Of a DNA stretch of 64,000 nucleotides, positions 21,077 through 33,948 are shown piece by piece. The stretch is from the NCBI GenBank assembly GCA_964036295.1, contig OZ038469.1, positions 6,712,067 through 6,776,066 on the forward strand. The letters run 5' to 3'. This DNA is from Plumapathes pennacea. Lineage: Eukaryota; Cnidaria; Anthozoa; Antipatharia; Myriopathidae. Within the stretch, counting starts at the first letter, position 1. Each line of letters opens with the position of its first letter. The notes under the pieces were generated by a model, which was not told the origin of the DNA, did no database searches, and was given only the letters and a program-made list of their open reading frames with translations. The position numbers were made by a program, and so were the translations under genes.

Positions 21077-24000
21077 ATGGATCAAGAGTTGGAAGGCGAA
21101 AAAGAAGAATTCGCTGGGTCAATACGGAAAAAAGTTTTGCTGGGTTCTTTGGCCGTAGTGTACATTGTGTCCTTTGCCGCGTTGTTTAATCTGTCGCCAT
21201 TCTTCCCAAATGTGGTAAGTGTGACAGTTAATTATCAATATCTAACGACGGGATGGTCCGTTATGTCACTATAACTAATATCAATATCAATATCAATATC
21301 AATATATATGACAAATAGTACAATGATTATGATTATGAAAAAGCCATAACAAAATCAAAAGCAGAAACGCAAGCATAAGCTAAGGTGCTTGCGTCAGTGC
21401 TGAAATACACGACGTAGTGGCCTGGCAAAACGAGGACACGTTGTGGCGGCAGAAATGTCTTTCAATGTTTCCAGGGAAGCAAAACGTGCGGCAACAATGC
21501 TACGCTCAGTGCGGACACAGCAAGTGTTTCTGAAGTCCAGGACACAAATTTGTGTCAGCAACAATTCTTCGTGTGTGATAAAAAGGGGCAAAATTTTGGA
21601 AACACGCGCTAGTAATGTTGCCGCCCAAGTGTGTTCCCGTTTTAATAGGTCTTAACTTGTTCATATGCTACACGCCGGCTTTGTATAAGCTAAATGTGGC
21701 AGTACTCGCCTTATCAAGGCATTTGTAGTGTACTGTTCAATCATTCTTAACTCATCTACTTACATCTACTTACTTTTGTTTGCTTCTGACAGGCGAGTGA
21801 CAAGGGCGTCTCAAGTTCAGTGGTTGGAATCATTCTTTCGTCGTATTCTCTGGTGGCTGGTGTCTTCTCGCCTGTGTGTCCATTGCTTGTAAGCATTTAG
21901 TGCCTGTTTAGAATTTTAGAACCTTTTCAAAGGTCGCGCCACTGCCGCGTGTTTATTGAGCTCGGCACGGGCTTTACTGGCTAACAATTTTCCTCAAAAT
22001 AGAAAAGTTGCCTCTCGCGAGGCAACAAAAAAAATCAAACTTCACAAAGAGATAACATGTACTCATGTTATACAAGCCATCCACGTTGTTTGGTAGCAAA
22101 ATATTGCAGAGGGAGAAACGCTTAAGGCCATATTCTTGCCAAGACATCAAATCCTTGCAATTCTGGGCCGAAATATTGACTGCTTTTTGACCAGTCAAAT
22201 TTTCTACCTTTCTTATGCTGGGCCTAGAGGTAGAGTATAAAGAGGCTATTACACAGGAAGGAGTGCAATACGCGAAGTATTTTACGACTCGGTTCTTTTT
22301 TTTTCGAGGCTCCTTCAGGCGAGAAAAATAAAACTAACTAGTAAACATACAGCCGTACTGCACGCCTTTTTGTAATAAATTGTTTATCATACGGCAAACG
22401 AAGCGGGCAAACGTTCTCGCCGCGCGCAAAATGGAACGAAAAATGACGCCTCCGTAAACTTTGCTTGCGAAAATTAAACACGTAAGCTAATAAACCAGTT
22501 GATCTGGTTTCCAAGGAGTGCATTACACTCCCATATCTGCACTTGTTTTGGCCTTTATTTGCGCTCAAAATAGTGAAGTCGTGTAATAAACAATTATTTT
22601 CACCCGACAGCAGGGCGTAGGTATCACGCCTCCAGGATTTTGGAATTTGATTGACATGAACCCAAAAAAATGTAATTTGATCGGGTAATGTTCACTTAAA
22701 ACCAGCATGGAAGATAATTTTTACGCGATAAATTATGCTATATCTCTGAACAAAATCGCAAGTTGCATCTCGATCAGTTTGGAGAAATATTTTTCTCAAT
22801 CCACCATATTTTTACTGAGTGGGCTTTCCATTTCTGGTGGAATACGAACCTCCTTGCATGGCAGTCATAGAATGTCCCCTCCCATCCCGTGAGCAAACTG
22901 CAATGTTTTTTTTGGTAAATAAACTGTATAACATCTAATACACCTAGTGATGCCTTTCCAGACTGCTACAAGTTTCATGGCTTCATTTAATAGATATACC
23001 TTCACTACACGATCGATATCATAACTTGAACGAGATGATTGATGAGGGGGTCTTCTCGAGTCAATGAACCGTAAGTAGGATCTGATGTTATTTCGATGAA
23101 GTATGAACGTTTTGGTTCCTCTATTATATGTATTATATCTGCAGATTACTAGATGGGGTGCAAAACGTGTCGTAATGGCCGGACTCGTGTTGGCGGGAAT
23201 ATGTCAGATTTTGTTTGGGTGAGTTCTTTCGATATTGTTTTATAACATAGTTGCGATATAAGCCACGTTCTGATTGGTCGAAAAGCGTGCTCCATAACTT
23301 TATCGTGCACGCCCGTGCTCAATAATATGACGTGAGCATGCAAATGTCGCTTCCTTTCGACTTTTTCTAGCTTTTCTCGCTTAAAAATTAACAGAAGCTT
23401 TATAACTAAGAAGAAAATAGCTTTATTTTCCGAAGAAATTTGTACTACATGGAGTCAAACCGGCACCCAAAGGAAATCAGTAATCAAGTCTGAAAAATTC
23501 TGTTCAACGGTTGGCACAGAAAATTGTATGAATCAAAACTCACCTCTTTCTTGACGGCTTAATTCTCATGGACAATGAAATTCATCACAGCAAAGATAAA
23601 TATCCGTCAAGCCTTCAATGGTTTTGAAATGAAACGTCGTTCATTTATTCCGAAAGCCGCTGATACTTGTTGTGTTTACAGTACAGTTTGCTGGCAGCTC
23701 GAATAACAAACAAGTCCGCTCGGCAAACATTTCTATCTCTTTCATTCATGTTGATTGTTCACATTCTTCGACGGATCACTTTGCTTTTCGAGACCCGCAT
23801 TGTCCGCCATAGTTCAAGGTGAATTTCACATTGTTTTGAAGCGACGACTTGAATTTCCTGGGTTTATCTTCAACAATTGTACCGTTCAAAACATTAACGT
23901 CGTCACAAATTCTAAAGTCACCGCAGGCTGCTGGCTTTCACCACGGCAGTTTAACAGTACTTTCAGTGTTTTCGTCGGTTAAACGACACCTTTTTCATAG

Positions 24001-27000
24001 ACTCTCATCAACTTTTAGATGACAGAAATGTTAGTAAGTTGTGGCGTGTTTTCAATCAGCCAATGAGGGGGTTTGTTTTTCCTTTTGCGCGTCGAAAGAG
24101 AATTTTGCATTCAATCAGAATTCGCTCGTAATTTCGTGTGCCTAAGTTATAAAAGAATTGGTTCATGCTCTTAGCTGTGCTCTGAAGCTAGAGTTGCTCT
24201 CGGCTACGCCTCGAGCAACTCTTACGCTTCTCTCGTGCTCTCCCAACTTCCCGCGTGCATCCATAACTCGATAGACGCACGCTAAGCATGAACCAATTCT
24301 TAATTCTTTTGGCTTTACTCACACAATAACACATCACACCACACAACACCATCGAATTATTAAACGAGGTTGAGCAAAATATTGGTGATTTACCAGTTGC
24401 GAGCAGATCAATTGTTTGCCGATGTCAGAGGCATTTTTAGTCTCATGGTTGCGCCAAGTCCAATTATTGATATAGACTTTGTATTTCAGGCTTTGCAATA
24501 TGCTGGAGGATAAGACCTCTTTCATCGCCACTTGCTTTGTGCTGAGAGCGGTGAATGGTCTCGGTGGAGCTGCGTGTGAGACGGCAGTTTATTCCATTGC
24601 CATTAGTGAGTTCCCTGAACACACCAGTACTGTCGTGGTTAGTAAGGAACATTGTTTTTGCACGAGTTTTGTAGACAAAAGTACAAAAATAAAGTAAATG
24701 CAGCGTCATTCATGCACAAAAGGCTGCAAGAAAAACTTTTTTAACTAAAACCTTTTCCCCATTACTGTAAAGATTTATCAAGCACTTAATTTTTCTGCTG
24801 CATGTCCAAAAGCTCCAGGGGGGACGGGGAGTATATATGGGAGTACCCTGGCCGAAAGCCACTGAAGCTGTTGGATTTGGCCCTACACTTGTATATGTTT
24901 TGTTTACAAAACATTAATACATTGCAATTGCAAAATAGTAACTAGCCAGAAGCCATACAATTAACCTGCAATATGTATGAGAATATTGTGATCGGCTTTT
25001 GATTTTGTTTGTGATTGGTTAAAAATACTGCCACACCCGTTCGGACCAATCAAAACAAAATGCACTCCCAAAACAACCGCGCAGTTACCTTGATAATAAC
25101 ATGCATACAATAATTTCTGTATTCTGATTGGTTGAGCGCACGTCAATTTATCCCAAACAGTGTAAAAATGTGAAATTAAAAATTGCAGACAGCTGGCGCG
25201 CGTATTCGGCGAAGCCAAACAAAACAAAAGGGTGTGTTTTCATTCCTCAGGACGATTCTGGTTCTGTTTGCGAGAAAACAAAGTTCTTGAGAGACACTTG
25301 GGAATTGTAACGAAATTGAAAAAAATTGCGCGACGTAAATTATTATATGCACGATGTCAAGTAAAAACATTTTACAAAGCCGTCTAAACTCGCAAAACAA
25401 CTCCTTCCGGTCAAAACAGGCTCCTGTTGTTTCATTTGACCATAAACCTAAAGTCGGTGCACGGCTCATATTCAGCCCCCTGCCGATTTTGGAATAAATA
25501 AGCACTCATAATTTTTTCAAAGACCACAAATACCCTAAAAATAAGTGGAAATAAAAACCTTTAGAACCTTTAACCTTTAAATAGCACTCGCGCGTGATCT
25601 TGAAAATTTACTTGTGCTAATTTATTCCAAATTGCACTCGAAATCATGCGATTACCTATACTAACAATCATCCGGTTCTATTCTTGAATTGCAATCATAG
25701 TCCCATCCTCAAACTTTTACTGTTTTTGTTGTCTAGCAGTCGTTTAAATTTACCCTGCAGGGATTGCTGGAATGCTGCGTTGGAATCGGTACCCTAATAG
25801 GTCCAACATATGGAGGAATCCTTTACGATGTGAGTACATGTGTACAGTGGCAATTGACGCGAATAACTTGGTCCAATCCAATAATTACCGATTGTTTAGG
25901 GATCTTCTTTTGCATGCAGGCTAGTAGATTTTTGACCATGTGACCAGCCTGATGCAAAGGGCCTACAACTTGAATAACATCTGCCAATCCATTATTTATC
26001 GATTGTATATGGATATTCTTTTGCAGTTTGATGGATTCCCGCTGCCTTTCGTTGTGACAGCATCTTCCATGTTCGCTTTACTTCCAGTTACGCTAATGAG
26101 CTTGCCAACACATGAAGGTTCTAGCTTGAGCAAGTCTTGCTCTTTAACAATATGGGCCGTTTGCTTTTCTTTGCCAGTTATTGTTCGTTCTTCGTTCTTT
26201 TATGTTAATGGGAATTGATTGAGTCCATATTTGCCTATTTTGGGCCCATCGTACATAAGGACTGAAAGAGGGTCAGGTTTTGAGAGTTCTTCCCCGGGTG
26301 TTGTTCTCGTTCTTGACTTTATTCCTCTCTCATCATTTTTGTGGTAGTTTCCTGGGGCCAGTTCAATCCTGATAGATCTGGCGTGTAATTTACAGGTTGG
26401 GTAACACCAGTTAACTGACTTTAATCTGCTTAAAGTATAAAAACACGTATACATGCATCTAAACAAGTACACAGGTGCAACAATAGTTTATCATGAAAGC
26501 GGACAAGAGTATAATTTAACGTCTAAAAAAATTGGTCCAACTTTAAATCGACTTTTTATTGTTTGTTTTTAAACCACCCCCACCCCCCCCCCCCCCCCCC
26601 CCCGGCCTCTTTTTTGTGCCTTCATAATATATATCAAAAGTCTTCCTTCCATTTTAGTTGCTGTTACTCCGTACAACTGGAACTTTGTATGGCGGCTCGT
26701 CAGGATTTTCCCATTTCTTGTCACAGGTCAATATATTTTTTAACAGTAAATAGAATAACTTGCAGATTTACTGATAAATCTCTTGGTCATTTCTTCAATT
26801 TTATAAACTTTTATTTTGTCTACGGCCATTAAATTTTATTTTATTAGTTTTTGGCATAATTTGAAATAGAACATTATAAATACATTGTTCGGCTGTAGGA
26901 AACAATTATATTTCCGATTCCAAATTGTTTGCATTTTTTATTCTTTTAGTTAGAAAATGGGACTGTCTAACTACCTAACTATTTCTTTTCTAGTTACTTG

Positions 27001-30000
27001 CCCATTCGTAATTATTTGAACTGTCTGTTTTTCAGTTTTCAGCCTGTTCATAAGTGGAATCTTCTTTACAGTTCTTCAACCAATCCTAAGTCTACAACTA
27101 GAAAAGGTAACTGATTGTCGGTAATATGAATATTTCGGTTGCTCGAGTTTGAAATTACTACATGCATACATAAACTATATTTCAGTGTCAAGTGTATTTA
27201 GCTATAGAGCTAATTGGAGACACAAGATGAAATACATTAATAAGACATAATTGTTATTTGGGGACACTATAACATATTAACTGCTAATTGGCTAAAAATT
27301 CCAAAAAACTTACGGTAATATTCTAAAATTCTGAAAGAAATACTGTATTTTTTAATAATTAAATTACTTAAATGTAATTATGATGAGCATTGAGAAATAC
27401 ATGTATCATCCAGCATATCTAATACATTTATGGTGCGTACAGTATTCTTAAATGCGTGAAGGTTTACTACGAAGTTCCTTGTTAATTTTTTCCTTGAGAT
27501 AGGGGATTAAATATCTAATAACCATATACAATACAACACAAGTAAATAGTGCTTTCCGCGCGCTCTGATTGGCTGCACAATGTCGGACTTTTAAGTGCTA
27601 TTCACCTTTCGGCGACTTCTGATTTGAAACAAAATGGCGCCTGTTTTGCTGAACTAGCAGAATTGTTTCAGTAAACGAGGCAGCGAGAACGTTTGCCCTG
27701 CTTCGTTTGTCGTATAATAAACAATTTATTACACAAAAAGTCGTACAATACGGCTGTATTTTTACTCGTCAGTTTTATTTTTTCTCGCTTGAAGCAGGCT
27801 CGAAGAAATAAAACCGGCTCGTAAAAATACTCCGCCGTATTGCACTCCTTCCCGTGTAATAACCTCTTTATAATCAATAGGTGTATGTTTTCACAACTGT
27901 AAACAGGGGCTCTCCTCGAAAAGCCCAACAGGGTTTCCTGAGAACTCCAACCTGTTCCTATTTATCAACTGTATAATAGAGTAACACTATTGTGAAAATA
28001 TCTTCAATAGGGCAAATAAATTATTATTATTTTAGCAGTGTTTACTGGTGAGCTTTTGTGTTTCATTTCAATACTAAGCCGTTGGCACGAAGTGTTTTGT
28101 GCTTGCTTTCTTGTGTCCATCTACGCAAGCCTGCATGAAAAAGCTTAATGTTTTCAACTCTAAGGTGAAACTTTTAATGTTTCCCAGAATGGTTTCAACA
28201 GCAAGAAAAACTTAAAACTTTGTTTGGAAGAAATGTCTCAGGCACAGTTACACAATTTCCCTCAAAAGTATCACGTTGTTTTCGGTTGCAAATCGGTCTC
28301 GCGCGCGTAAGCAGTAAAATCGACTTCTTGCTCATAGTTTGTCGGAAAATAAAGAAAATGCGGGAAGGCTGGCTAGTAAACTTGCGTTGTAAATACTAAA
28401 ACAATTATGTTTACCATACTTGATGTTGTTGAATATGCGGATAGGAAAGTCAATGTTACGTAAACCATAATTCTTAAATGATTTATTGCTAAATATGCTT
28501 AGGTGCTAGTGAGTTCCTGACGAGTGCAATACGCTCCGTTGCACTCGTTTCGGCCTTTAGTTTTACTAATGTGAAGTCGTGAAATAGCAGTATATTATCA
28601 TCTCCATAAGTATATTATCATATTTTTATCTTCACACAGAATTTTGTAATGAGTGCCTCTGGAGTTGGTTTGCTGTTCCTCCTTACGTCTGCAAGTTACA
28701 CCATCTCATCGCTATTAATGGGCTGGATAAGCGATAAAACTGTGAGCGCATTTTGCCCTTGCTAAAGCACAAGCACAAACGCAAGGACAAGAGTGAGACC
28801 TAATTTTACGTGAAAACAGGCTCGGCGTAAGCGCAAGCACAGTGATCAAAATATTTTAATCTTGACACCGCTTAGGGTGCTCAACATCAAACGCTGACAG
28901 TTTGTATGTGACGTGATACCGTTTAGGGGTCGGGTGGGTGTCAGTCGAAAGAACTTTTTTTTTTTTAAAACAGTGCTTCATGAAATTATCTTGATAGCAG
29001 TTAAAGGCATCGAAACTTTTAGGGGTTAAAGTAAGCTCGAGCCGCACCTGCTTTAGTACCTCAAGGTCAAAACGAAAATTCCAAAGTAGTATTCCCGTCA
29101 TTTTTATGTAGTACCCCCCACACCCACACCCTCCCCTCCCCCCCCCCCCCCCCCCCCCCGCCCCGCCGTCGTCGAGCCTCTTTTAACTGTGAAATAAGGA
29201 CCTTGCGCTTACGCTTGTGCCACTCGCTCCCCCAAATTCAACCCGCGGTATACCACAAACGGACCATTGTTGTGTCACTGATTCAATCAGCTCTTGATCA
29301 TGATATCTTTCCTTGTAATATTTTAAAGCATTGCTATAGGTTGATAATGGCGACCGGATTTGCTGGAACTGCTGTGGGCTTTGTTTTAATTGGACCTGCT
29401 CCGTTCTTGGACTTTATTTTACCAAAAGGGTGAGTCAAATGACCCGAGGAAACTAAAGCCACTGCTTAAAGCTTCGATTGTTCTGACCGTATTGTTATTA
29501 AAAACGCGTCCTGATCGAAGACCTTTGCTTTCAAGTTTTTCTTTTAATGTGAAGGGGGTTGGCATGTCTTAAAAAACCGTTACAAACAAGCAGCTTATTC
29601 AAAAATTCGGCTAAGGAAGGGGAGGGGTTCATATTTAAGGACATTTAGCGCTTCAAATAGGGTTAGGCGTTCGGTTTGCTAACTGAATAAGTACATGTTT
29701 TTATTTGCTAATTGTACAGGCCGTTGATTGTATTAGGCTTGGAAGGATTCTTGTGTTTAAAATGCAGGAATCATTTTTTAATTGGAGGCTTTGTTTACGA
29801 AAGTTTATGTTATTGCCTTGGAATGTTCTCTTTACCAGGAGTCTGGGCCTGGTATGCACAGCGTTAGTTGTATGTGGCATATTTTTAGGGATGCAAATGG
29901 TGCCAGCCATTCCCGACATGCTTCAGTCTGCCGTGTGAGTAAACTTTACGACTTTTTATTTTACCTATCACAAGTTTGCTGAGTATTTTCCTGTAATTTT

Positions 30001-32367
30001 TAGCTTTCCACGTATATACTGGGCCAACACTGACGTCGTTTTTAGCTGTGCATAGAATTTTTATTTATTACAAGGTGTTGTTGAAATTGTTCCTCCTTTA
30101 GATTCGGTGTAAAATTTGCGAATCAAAAATAGCAGCTAAGTAGAACACATAAAAATAATATTCAACCCCAGCATAGAACATTGCTGTTGATGAACGTGGA
30201 GGTAACATATCGTTCAGTCCCTTGAAAGAATGAATCACTGAATCATTTTTTTTTTACAATAACACGTCAGTTTCCCGCTCTTTGATTGGCTAATTTTTAT
30301 CATCAATAAGAGGATAGACACAAAAAAGCGCTGACAACAGTGATCTGGACGAAAAAGGTGAATTTAACTTCAGTTTTACCTCAGTTCTTGCGAGATCGAC
30401 CTTCGGCAATTGATGTAGAGAACCAGAAGTGATCTGAGGCGAAGCTCTTTGAGCTTTGTTTTGAAATTGTCAGGAAAACCGCAGAAGAAAAATGTCTAGT
30501 TTCATTTCTTTCCAAATTTTTTGACAGAATTATACTTACACGCGCGAAATGCTCACGTCATACTGTCACTTTTTGGCCAATAAAATGTCTTGAAATTTAA
30601 CCTCAACCAATTAGAAAGCGAAAAAAGTTGTTGTCAATATTTTGGTCAAATTGAACAAAAAATAGTTTTCTTGGGTGTTTTTCTCGATTTACTGCTTTAG
30701 TTTGTTATTGCAAAAAAAAAAACAGAAAACAAAAAACAAAAAAAAAAAACAAAGAAAAAACAAGAAAAAAAGAAGAACAAATTGACGTCAGCTTTTTATG
30801 TGTCTGTCCTCTTATTTTGACCATTTAGATAGTGGTTCAGAAATGTAATGCTCTTGAGATGTAGTGTGATCTATTTTGAATTGCTAATTAGAGAAAACGG
30901 TGTGCCAAACGACGAAACGGCTTCAAATGCTGTGGCGGGGTTTTTCAACTCGATGGCGAACTTCGGGTACGTAATTTTGTGTTTGTGAAAAAAGTGATCA
31001 TCATTATGTGGTCATTACTAGAAAATACAATATTCGTTGAATGATTTCCCCACACTCACTGCGTCATAGATTTGAACCATTTTTGTTTGATTGCTCACGA
31101 AGGAAATGTTACTTCACAAATTAAGCCATGGATGATTGTCCCTACATGCAAGTACCTAATGAAAGTATACCGACATTTTTAGGCCACTAGCTGGGTTCCT
31201 GTTGGGTGGATCCCTGAATCAAATTCTGGGTTTCCGGTGGACAACAACCGTAAGTTTACAAACGTCCATTGTCACATTTGTCAAAACACACCAAATATTA
31301 CCAATTAGGATCCATCAAATATTCAAATATTCGGATATTGTCAATAAGCAGCGATAGATTGCCAGAAAGGGTTCATTCCCTGATAACATCTCGTGAGCGG
31401 ACGTTTTTCGGTCACGTGTTACGCTTCCACCAATCACGCGCGTAAGGAAATATGCGATGGCTTATTACATTCGATATCCCCCGGCTGGCAAACTGTGGCT
31501 AAAAAATTGAAAAAAAAATAGTGCATTTATCACTGTTCAGTCGACACGGCCACATGGAGTCAGCCCCTCCTGTAAGAAGTTTTGAAACTCTGATCATACC
31601 TTTGCAGGTCGTGGCCATCGTCGCTGGACTTCAGGTAATAATTTAGTTTTTTTTTAACGGTAACTCGTGTCATTGCCATTGATAGTTTTAGGAACATTTG
31701 CGAAAGTTTCCTATTTGATTGGAAGGCGTTTCCTCAGCTCCCAAAACACCGGTTCAAAAAATCAGCAAGAAAACTAAGGTGTTTGCGCACCCAGTCATAG
31801 CCAAGTGATGTGTTAAGTAGAGTTTTTCTAGAAACTAAAATCACCTAATGTATTCGTGTTGTGAATCAATCTTTTTGGAAAGTGGCGCGAGTTTAACTTA
31901 AAGTGAAAGTGTATTTGTTACCCTATGGTACTCTTTCTGTAAATAGTAAAGTGAAGCTGTAAGCTACCACAGTTTCATTGTTGCTTTGCGAATCTTATAT
32001 TTTAGGCTGTCTTCTTGGCCATGTTAATCTACTGTGATCTGCAAAAACTGCGTCGGTAAGAGATAACTTAAAACAATATTAGTTTATTGTTAATATTTGC
32101 TTTTAGCTGGTCTGCTCGTGAATTTCTCTCTGCTGCTTCCTTGAATTTACTTTCCTGGTATATATGCTAACAGTATAGTTTACCAATAGTCGCTAGACAT
32201 CAAAACCCATCACTATTCAAATGTCAGTAGAATATTCCTACAACTTCCCTCACTCCCTGCCGCATAAAATATTTAAAATATTTGTTTTCATTTTTAGGCT
32301 TTCAAACCGGCCTGGTGCCGAAAAAAGGTCTGCACATTTATATCAACTATTGACGTCGTCCAAATGA
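21077..32367 (+). CDS. SLC18B1: MFS transporter of the SLC18B1 (vesicular polyamine transporter) type, 16 exons
   Basis: The coding exons are 21077-21214, 21793-21888, 23145-23218, 24490-24637, 25761-25829, 26027-26117, 26658-26726, 27036-27106, 28640-28741, 29329-29429, 29839-29934, 30892-30966, 31183-31249, 31608-31634, 32006-32055 and 32298-32367. All junctions are GT-AG and in phase, giving 447 residues, close to vertebrate SLC18B1. Twelve hydrophobic segments are expected. Landmarks: FNLSPFFPNV at the end of helix 1, RAVNGLGGAA, IGTLIGPTYGGILYD, VLQPILSLQLEK, LLMGWISDKT (the repeated loop motif of the major facilitator fold), VGFVLIGPAPFLDF and MQMVPAIPDML. The family moves polyamines into vesicles using a proton gradient, so a vesicle or lysosome membrane location is expected. 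The donor of exon 4 (GTTAGT) and of exon 6 (GTTCTA) are non-standard GT sites. Exon 14 is only 27 bases. Introns hold MITEs and homopolymer runs. Confidence 0.93.
21277..21306. repeat. Hexanucleotide microsatellite (ATCAAT)n
   Basis: About five copies of AATATC lie in intron 1 of the transporter gene. Confidence 0.85.
21418..21655. mobile_element. Inverted-repeat MITE, copy 2 (transporter intron 1)
   Basis: Shares TGGCAAAACGAGGACAC ends and the interior ACACAAATTTGTGTC block with the copy at 1057-1320, though more diverged. No clean target duplication remains. Confidence 0.6.
22232..22600. mobile_element. MITE-like repeat, family D copy 1 (transporter intron 2)
   Basis: Matches 27540-27900 in reverse orientation. 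Shared words: GAGTGCAATAC, the AATAAATTGTTTAT and TACGGCAAACGAAGC block, and GCGAGAACGTTTGCCC. A related GTGCAATACG / GTTGCACTCG segment lies near 28530. Non-coding. Confidence 0.5.
24150..24303. repeat. Palindromic foldback repeat (transporter intron 3)
   Basis: AAGAATTGGTTCATGCTCTTAG at the left is mirrored by CTAAGCATGAACCAATTCTT at the right. The centre GAGTTGCTC / GAGCAACTC is also inverted. It can fold as one long hairpin and is probably a MITE. Confidence 0.65.
25083..25440. mobile_element. MITE-like repeat, family C copy 1 (transporter intron 4)
   Basis: Begins near TAACATGCATACAATAATTT, continues through GATTGGTTGAGCGCACGTCA and the CAAACAAAACAAAAGG block, and ends near ACGTAAATTATTATATGCA. 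The same order, reversed, occurs twice at 35905-36632. Confidence 0.55.
26577..26602. repeat. Poly-C run (transporter intron 6)
   Basis: A near-pure C tract after CCACCCCCA. Assembly length is likely unreliable. Confidence 0.85.
27540..27900. mobile_element. MITE-like repeat, family D copy 2 (transporter intron 8)
   Basis: Reverse-orientation relative of 22232-22600. It contains GCGAGAACGTTTGCCCTGCT, ATAATAAACAATTTATTAC and ATTGCACTCCTTCC in the expected order. Confidence 0.5.
29137..29159. repeat. Poly-C run (transporter intron 9)
   Basis: A C homopolymer of about 23 bases. Confidence 0.85.
30714..30776. repeat. A-rich low-complexity tract (transporter intron 11)
   Basis: About 60 bases of A runs broken by single C or G. 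Confidence 0.85.
31335..31475. repeat. Dispersed repeat with GAGCGGACGT and CGGTCACGTG (copy in transporter intron 13)
   Basis: Shares TTGTCAATAA.CAGCG, TGATAAC, GAGCGGACGTTTTTCGGTCA and CACCAATCACGCGCG words with 38690-38830, in the same order and orientation. Confidence 0.55.
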
Positions 32368-32456
32368 GCTCCAATTTTTTCAAGAGCCGAAGACAACACC
32401 GAGCAAGCTACAAAATCGAAGCTGAAGTGTTCTGTGCAAACTGTTCAGTAAACAGG

Positions 32457-32989
32457 TTATGGAGTTCTAACAGTTTGTATTGAGTTGGGACTAGGTTGTC
32501 TTGAGCTGCATCGGCCCATTTCAAGCGATAACGCCGTCACTAGATGGAACAGCTCCTGCGGAGATGGTGCTGGTTTCCACTCTCTTAACAAATTTCGAGA
32601 ACGGAGGATTAAAGCAAATTGTTTCCCGTAAATTGTGCAGCCCCGAGTAAACTCGCCTGCGCCTCTACGCTGATGTACTCTTTCCTCAATTCTTGGTAGT
32701 TTAGTTGGCTGATGTACAAGAGCCCACCTGACAACGACCACTGACTGTTTGTAGCTAGCACAGGCGGATAATTCAAAACCCCATCCACATCCTAAAGAAA
32801 GGAAAACGTCTATTAGATGGCAAGGTCGATTAGACAATTTTCGAAGTATAGAAAAATAAAAAAAAACGTACCTTCTACGTGTGCTAATATCTCAAGTAAC
32901 TTCGACATCTCAAACTTGTTTCGTATCACTTTGGAGGAGAAAGAATCATACGGGACACGCCGGGCACGACAATCAAACCATTGGGGAGA
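32457..32989 (-). CDS. Unidentified minus-strand gene, last two exons (convergent with the transporter)
   Basis: Exon 32872-32989 opens after CGCTATAG and ends at GAAG|GTACGT. Exon 32457-32791 opens after CCTTTCTTTAG and ends in TAA. They join in phase. The product reads SPQWFDCRARRVPYDSFSSK, then FEMSKLLEILAHVEGCGWGF, ASYKQSVVVVRWALV, RGAGEFTRGCTIYGKQFALI and so on: mixed helical character, no signal peptide, no motif I can name. The stop lies 90 bases from the transporter stop on the opposite strand, so the 3' ends may overlap. Upstream exons are not found in phase, although 33791-33948 and 34885-35050 look coding on the same strand. It may be a decayed gene. Confidence 0.4.
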
Positions 32990-33540
32990 CTATAGCGACC
33001 GTTAGACGTTTGTCTTTTGGAGGAATAGCCTTCCATGAATATTGGGTACGTCAAACTAAGATCATTTCCTGCGGTAAGCGGGTAGCTTTTCATGATGCAG
33101 TATCCAAATAAGGCGTATAGTCAAAATCCGGAAAAGAGCGCGCTTCAAGTTTATGTTGAGACAATCATGGAGTCAGTCTTGGACCACGTCCACCCGCATG
33201 CCTTGAACACTTGCAGTAAAACAGAACATTAGGTCAGCATTTCATTGGCATAATTGTTCAATTATTTACACATCCGGGACATCTTCTTGCCTTTTAATTT
33301 ACTTAATACTCATCTTTAACTGAATGACTAAGTGGTCAAGTGATTGATCACTTGTAAAGGCCAATAGGGTTTATTGAGATATAAGGAATTACCTGTAAAA
33401 ACCTGTAAAAATGTTGCAATATTTGGGGCAAATAAGTACATAAATGTTGATTGATCGATTGATTAAGTGATTGAATGAAAATATCTTTAGGTATCATCCC
33501 TGCCAACTTTGGAGTGGGTCAGCGAAATTAAGGGTTTCTT

Positions 33541-33580
<40 letters not shown>
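33541..33580. repeat. Poly-T run
   Basis: About 40 consecutive T. Assembly length is likely unreliable. Confidence 0.9.
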
Positions 33581-33581
<1 letters not shown>

Positions 33582-33790
33582 TAATCTTGTAATTAACTTC
33601 AAAAGCGTGCATTTGCAGAAAATTCCGAAACAACTCTTTCCAAAGGCAAGTTATAAGGCAAAAAAAAAAATTTCTCGACCTGATGCCTGCTAATTGACTG
33701 GTGACATATTCTGTCGGCATTAATAAGACACTCCGCAAACCACGCGTCTCATGCTTGCGTCATCGAACTGATGTGGCAAGAGCACGATAT

Positions 33791-33948
33791 TTAAAGAGTT
33801 TCGTTTATTCCTTCGATGTCGTATTGGAAGAGGAGGTCAAATCCTTTCGCCACATCCTCGAAGGCGGAGGCCTTCCCTTCAGCTGTTACACTGATGTCGT
33901 CGCTGCCGTTGTTGCTGAAAGTCGATATACGGCGGCACCCATTGAGAC
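33791..33948 (-). CDS. Exon candidate, unidentified
   Basis: After an ACTGATTAG acceptor, a frame reads LNGCRRISTFSNNGSDDISV, then TAEGKASAFEDVAKGFDLLF and QYDIEGINETL, followed by TAA. Composition is typical of coding DNA. It ends in a stop, so it cannot be joined to the exons at 32457-32989 without a break. It may be a terminal exon of another transcript or part of a pseudogene. Confidence 0.35.
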
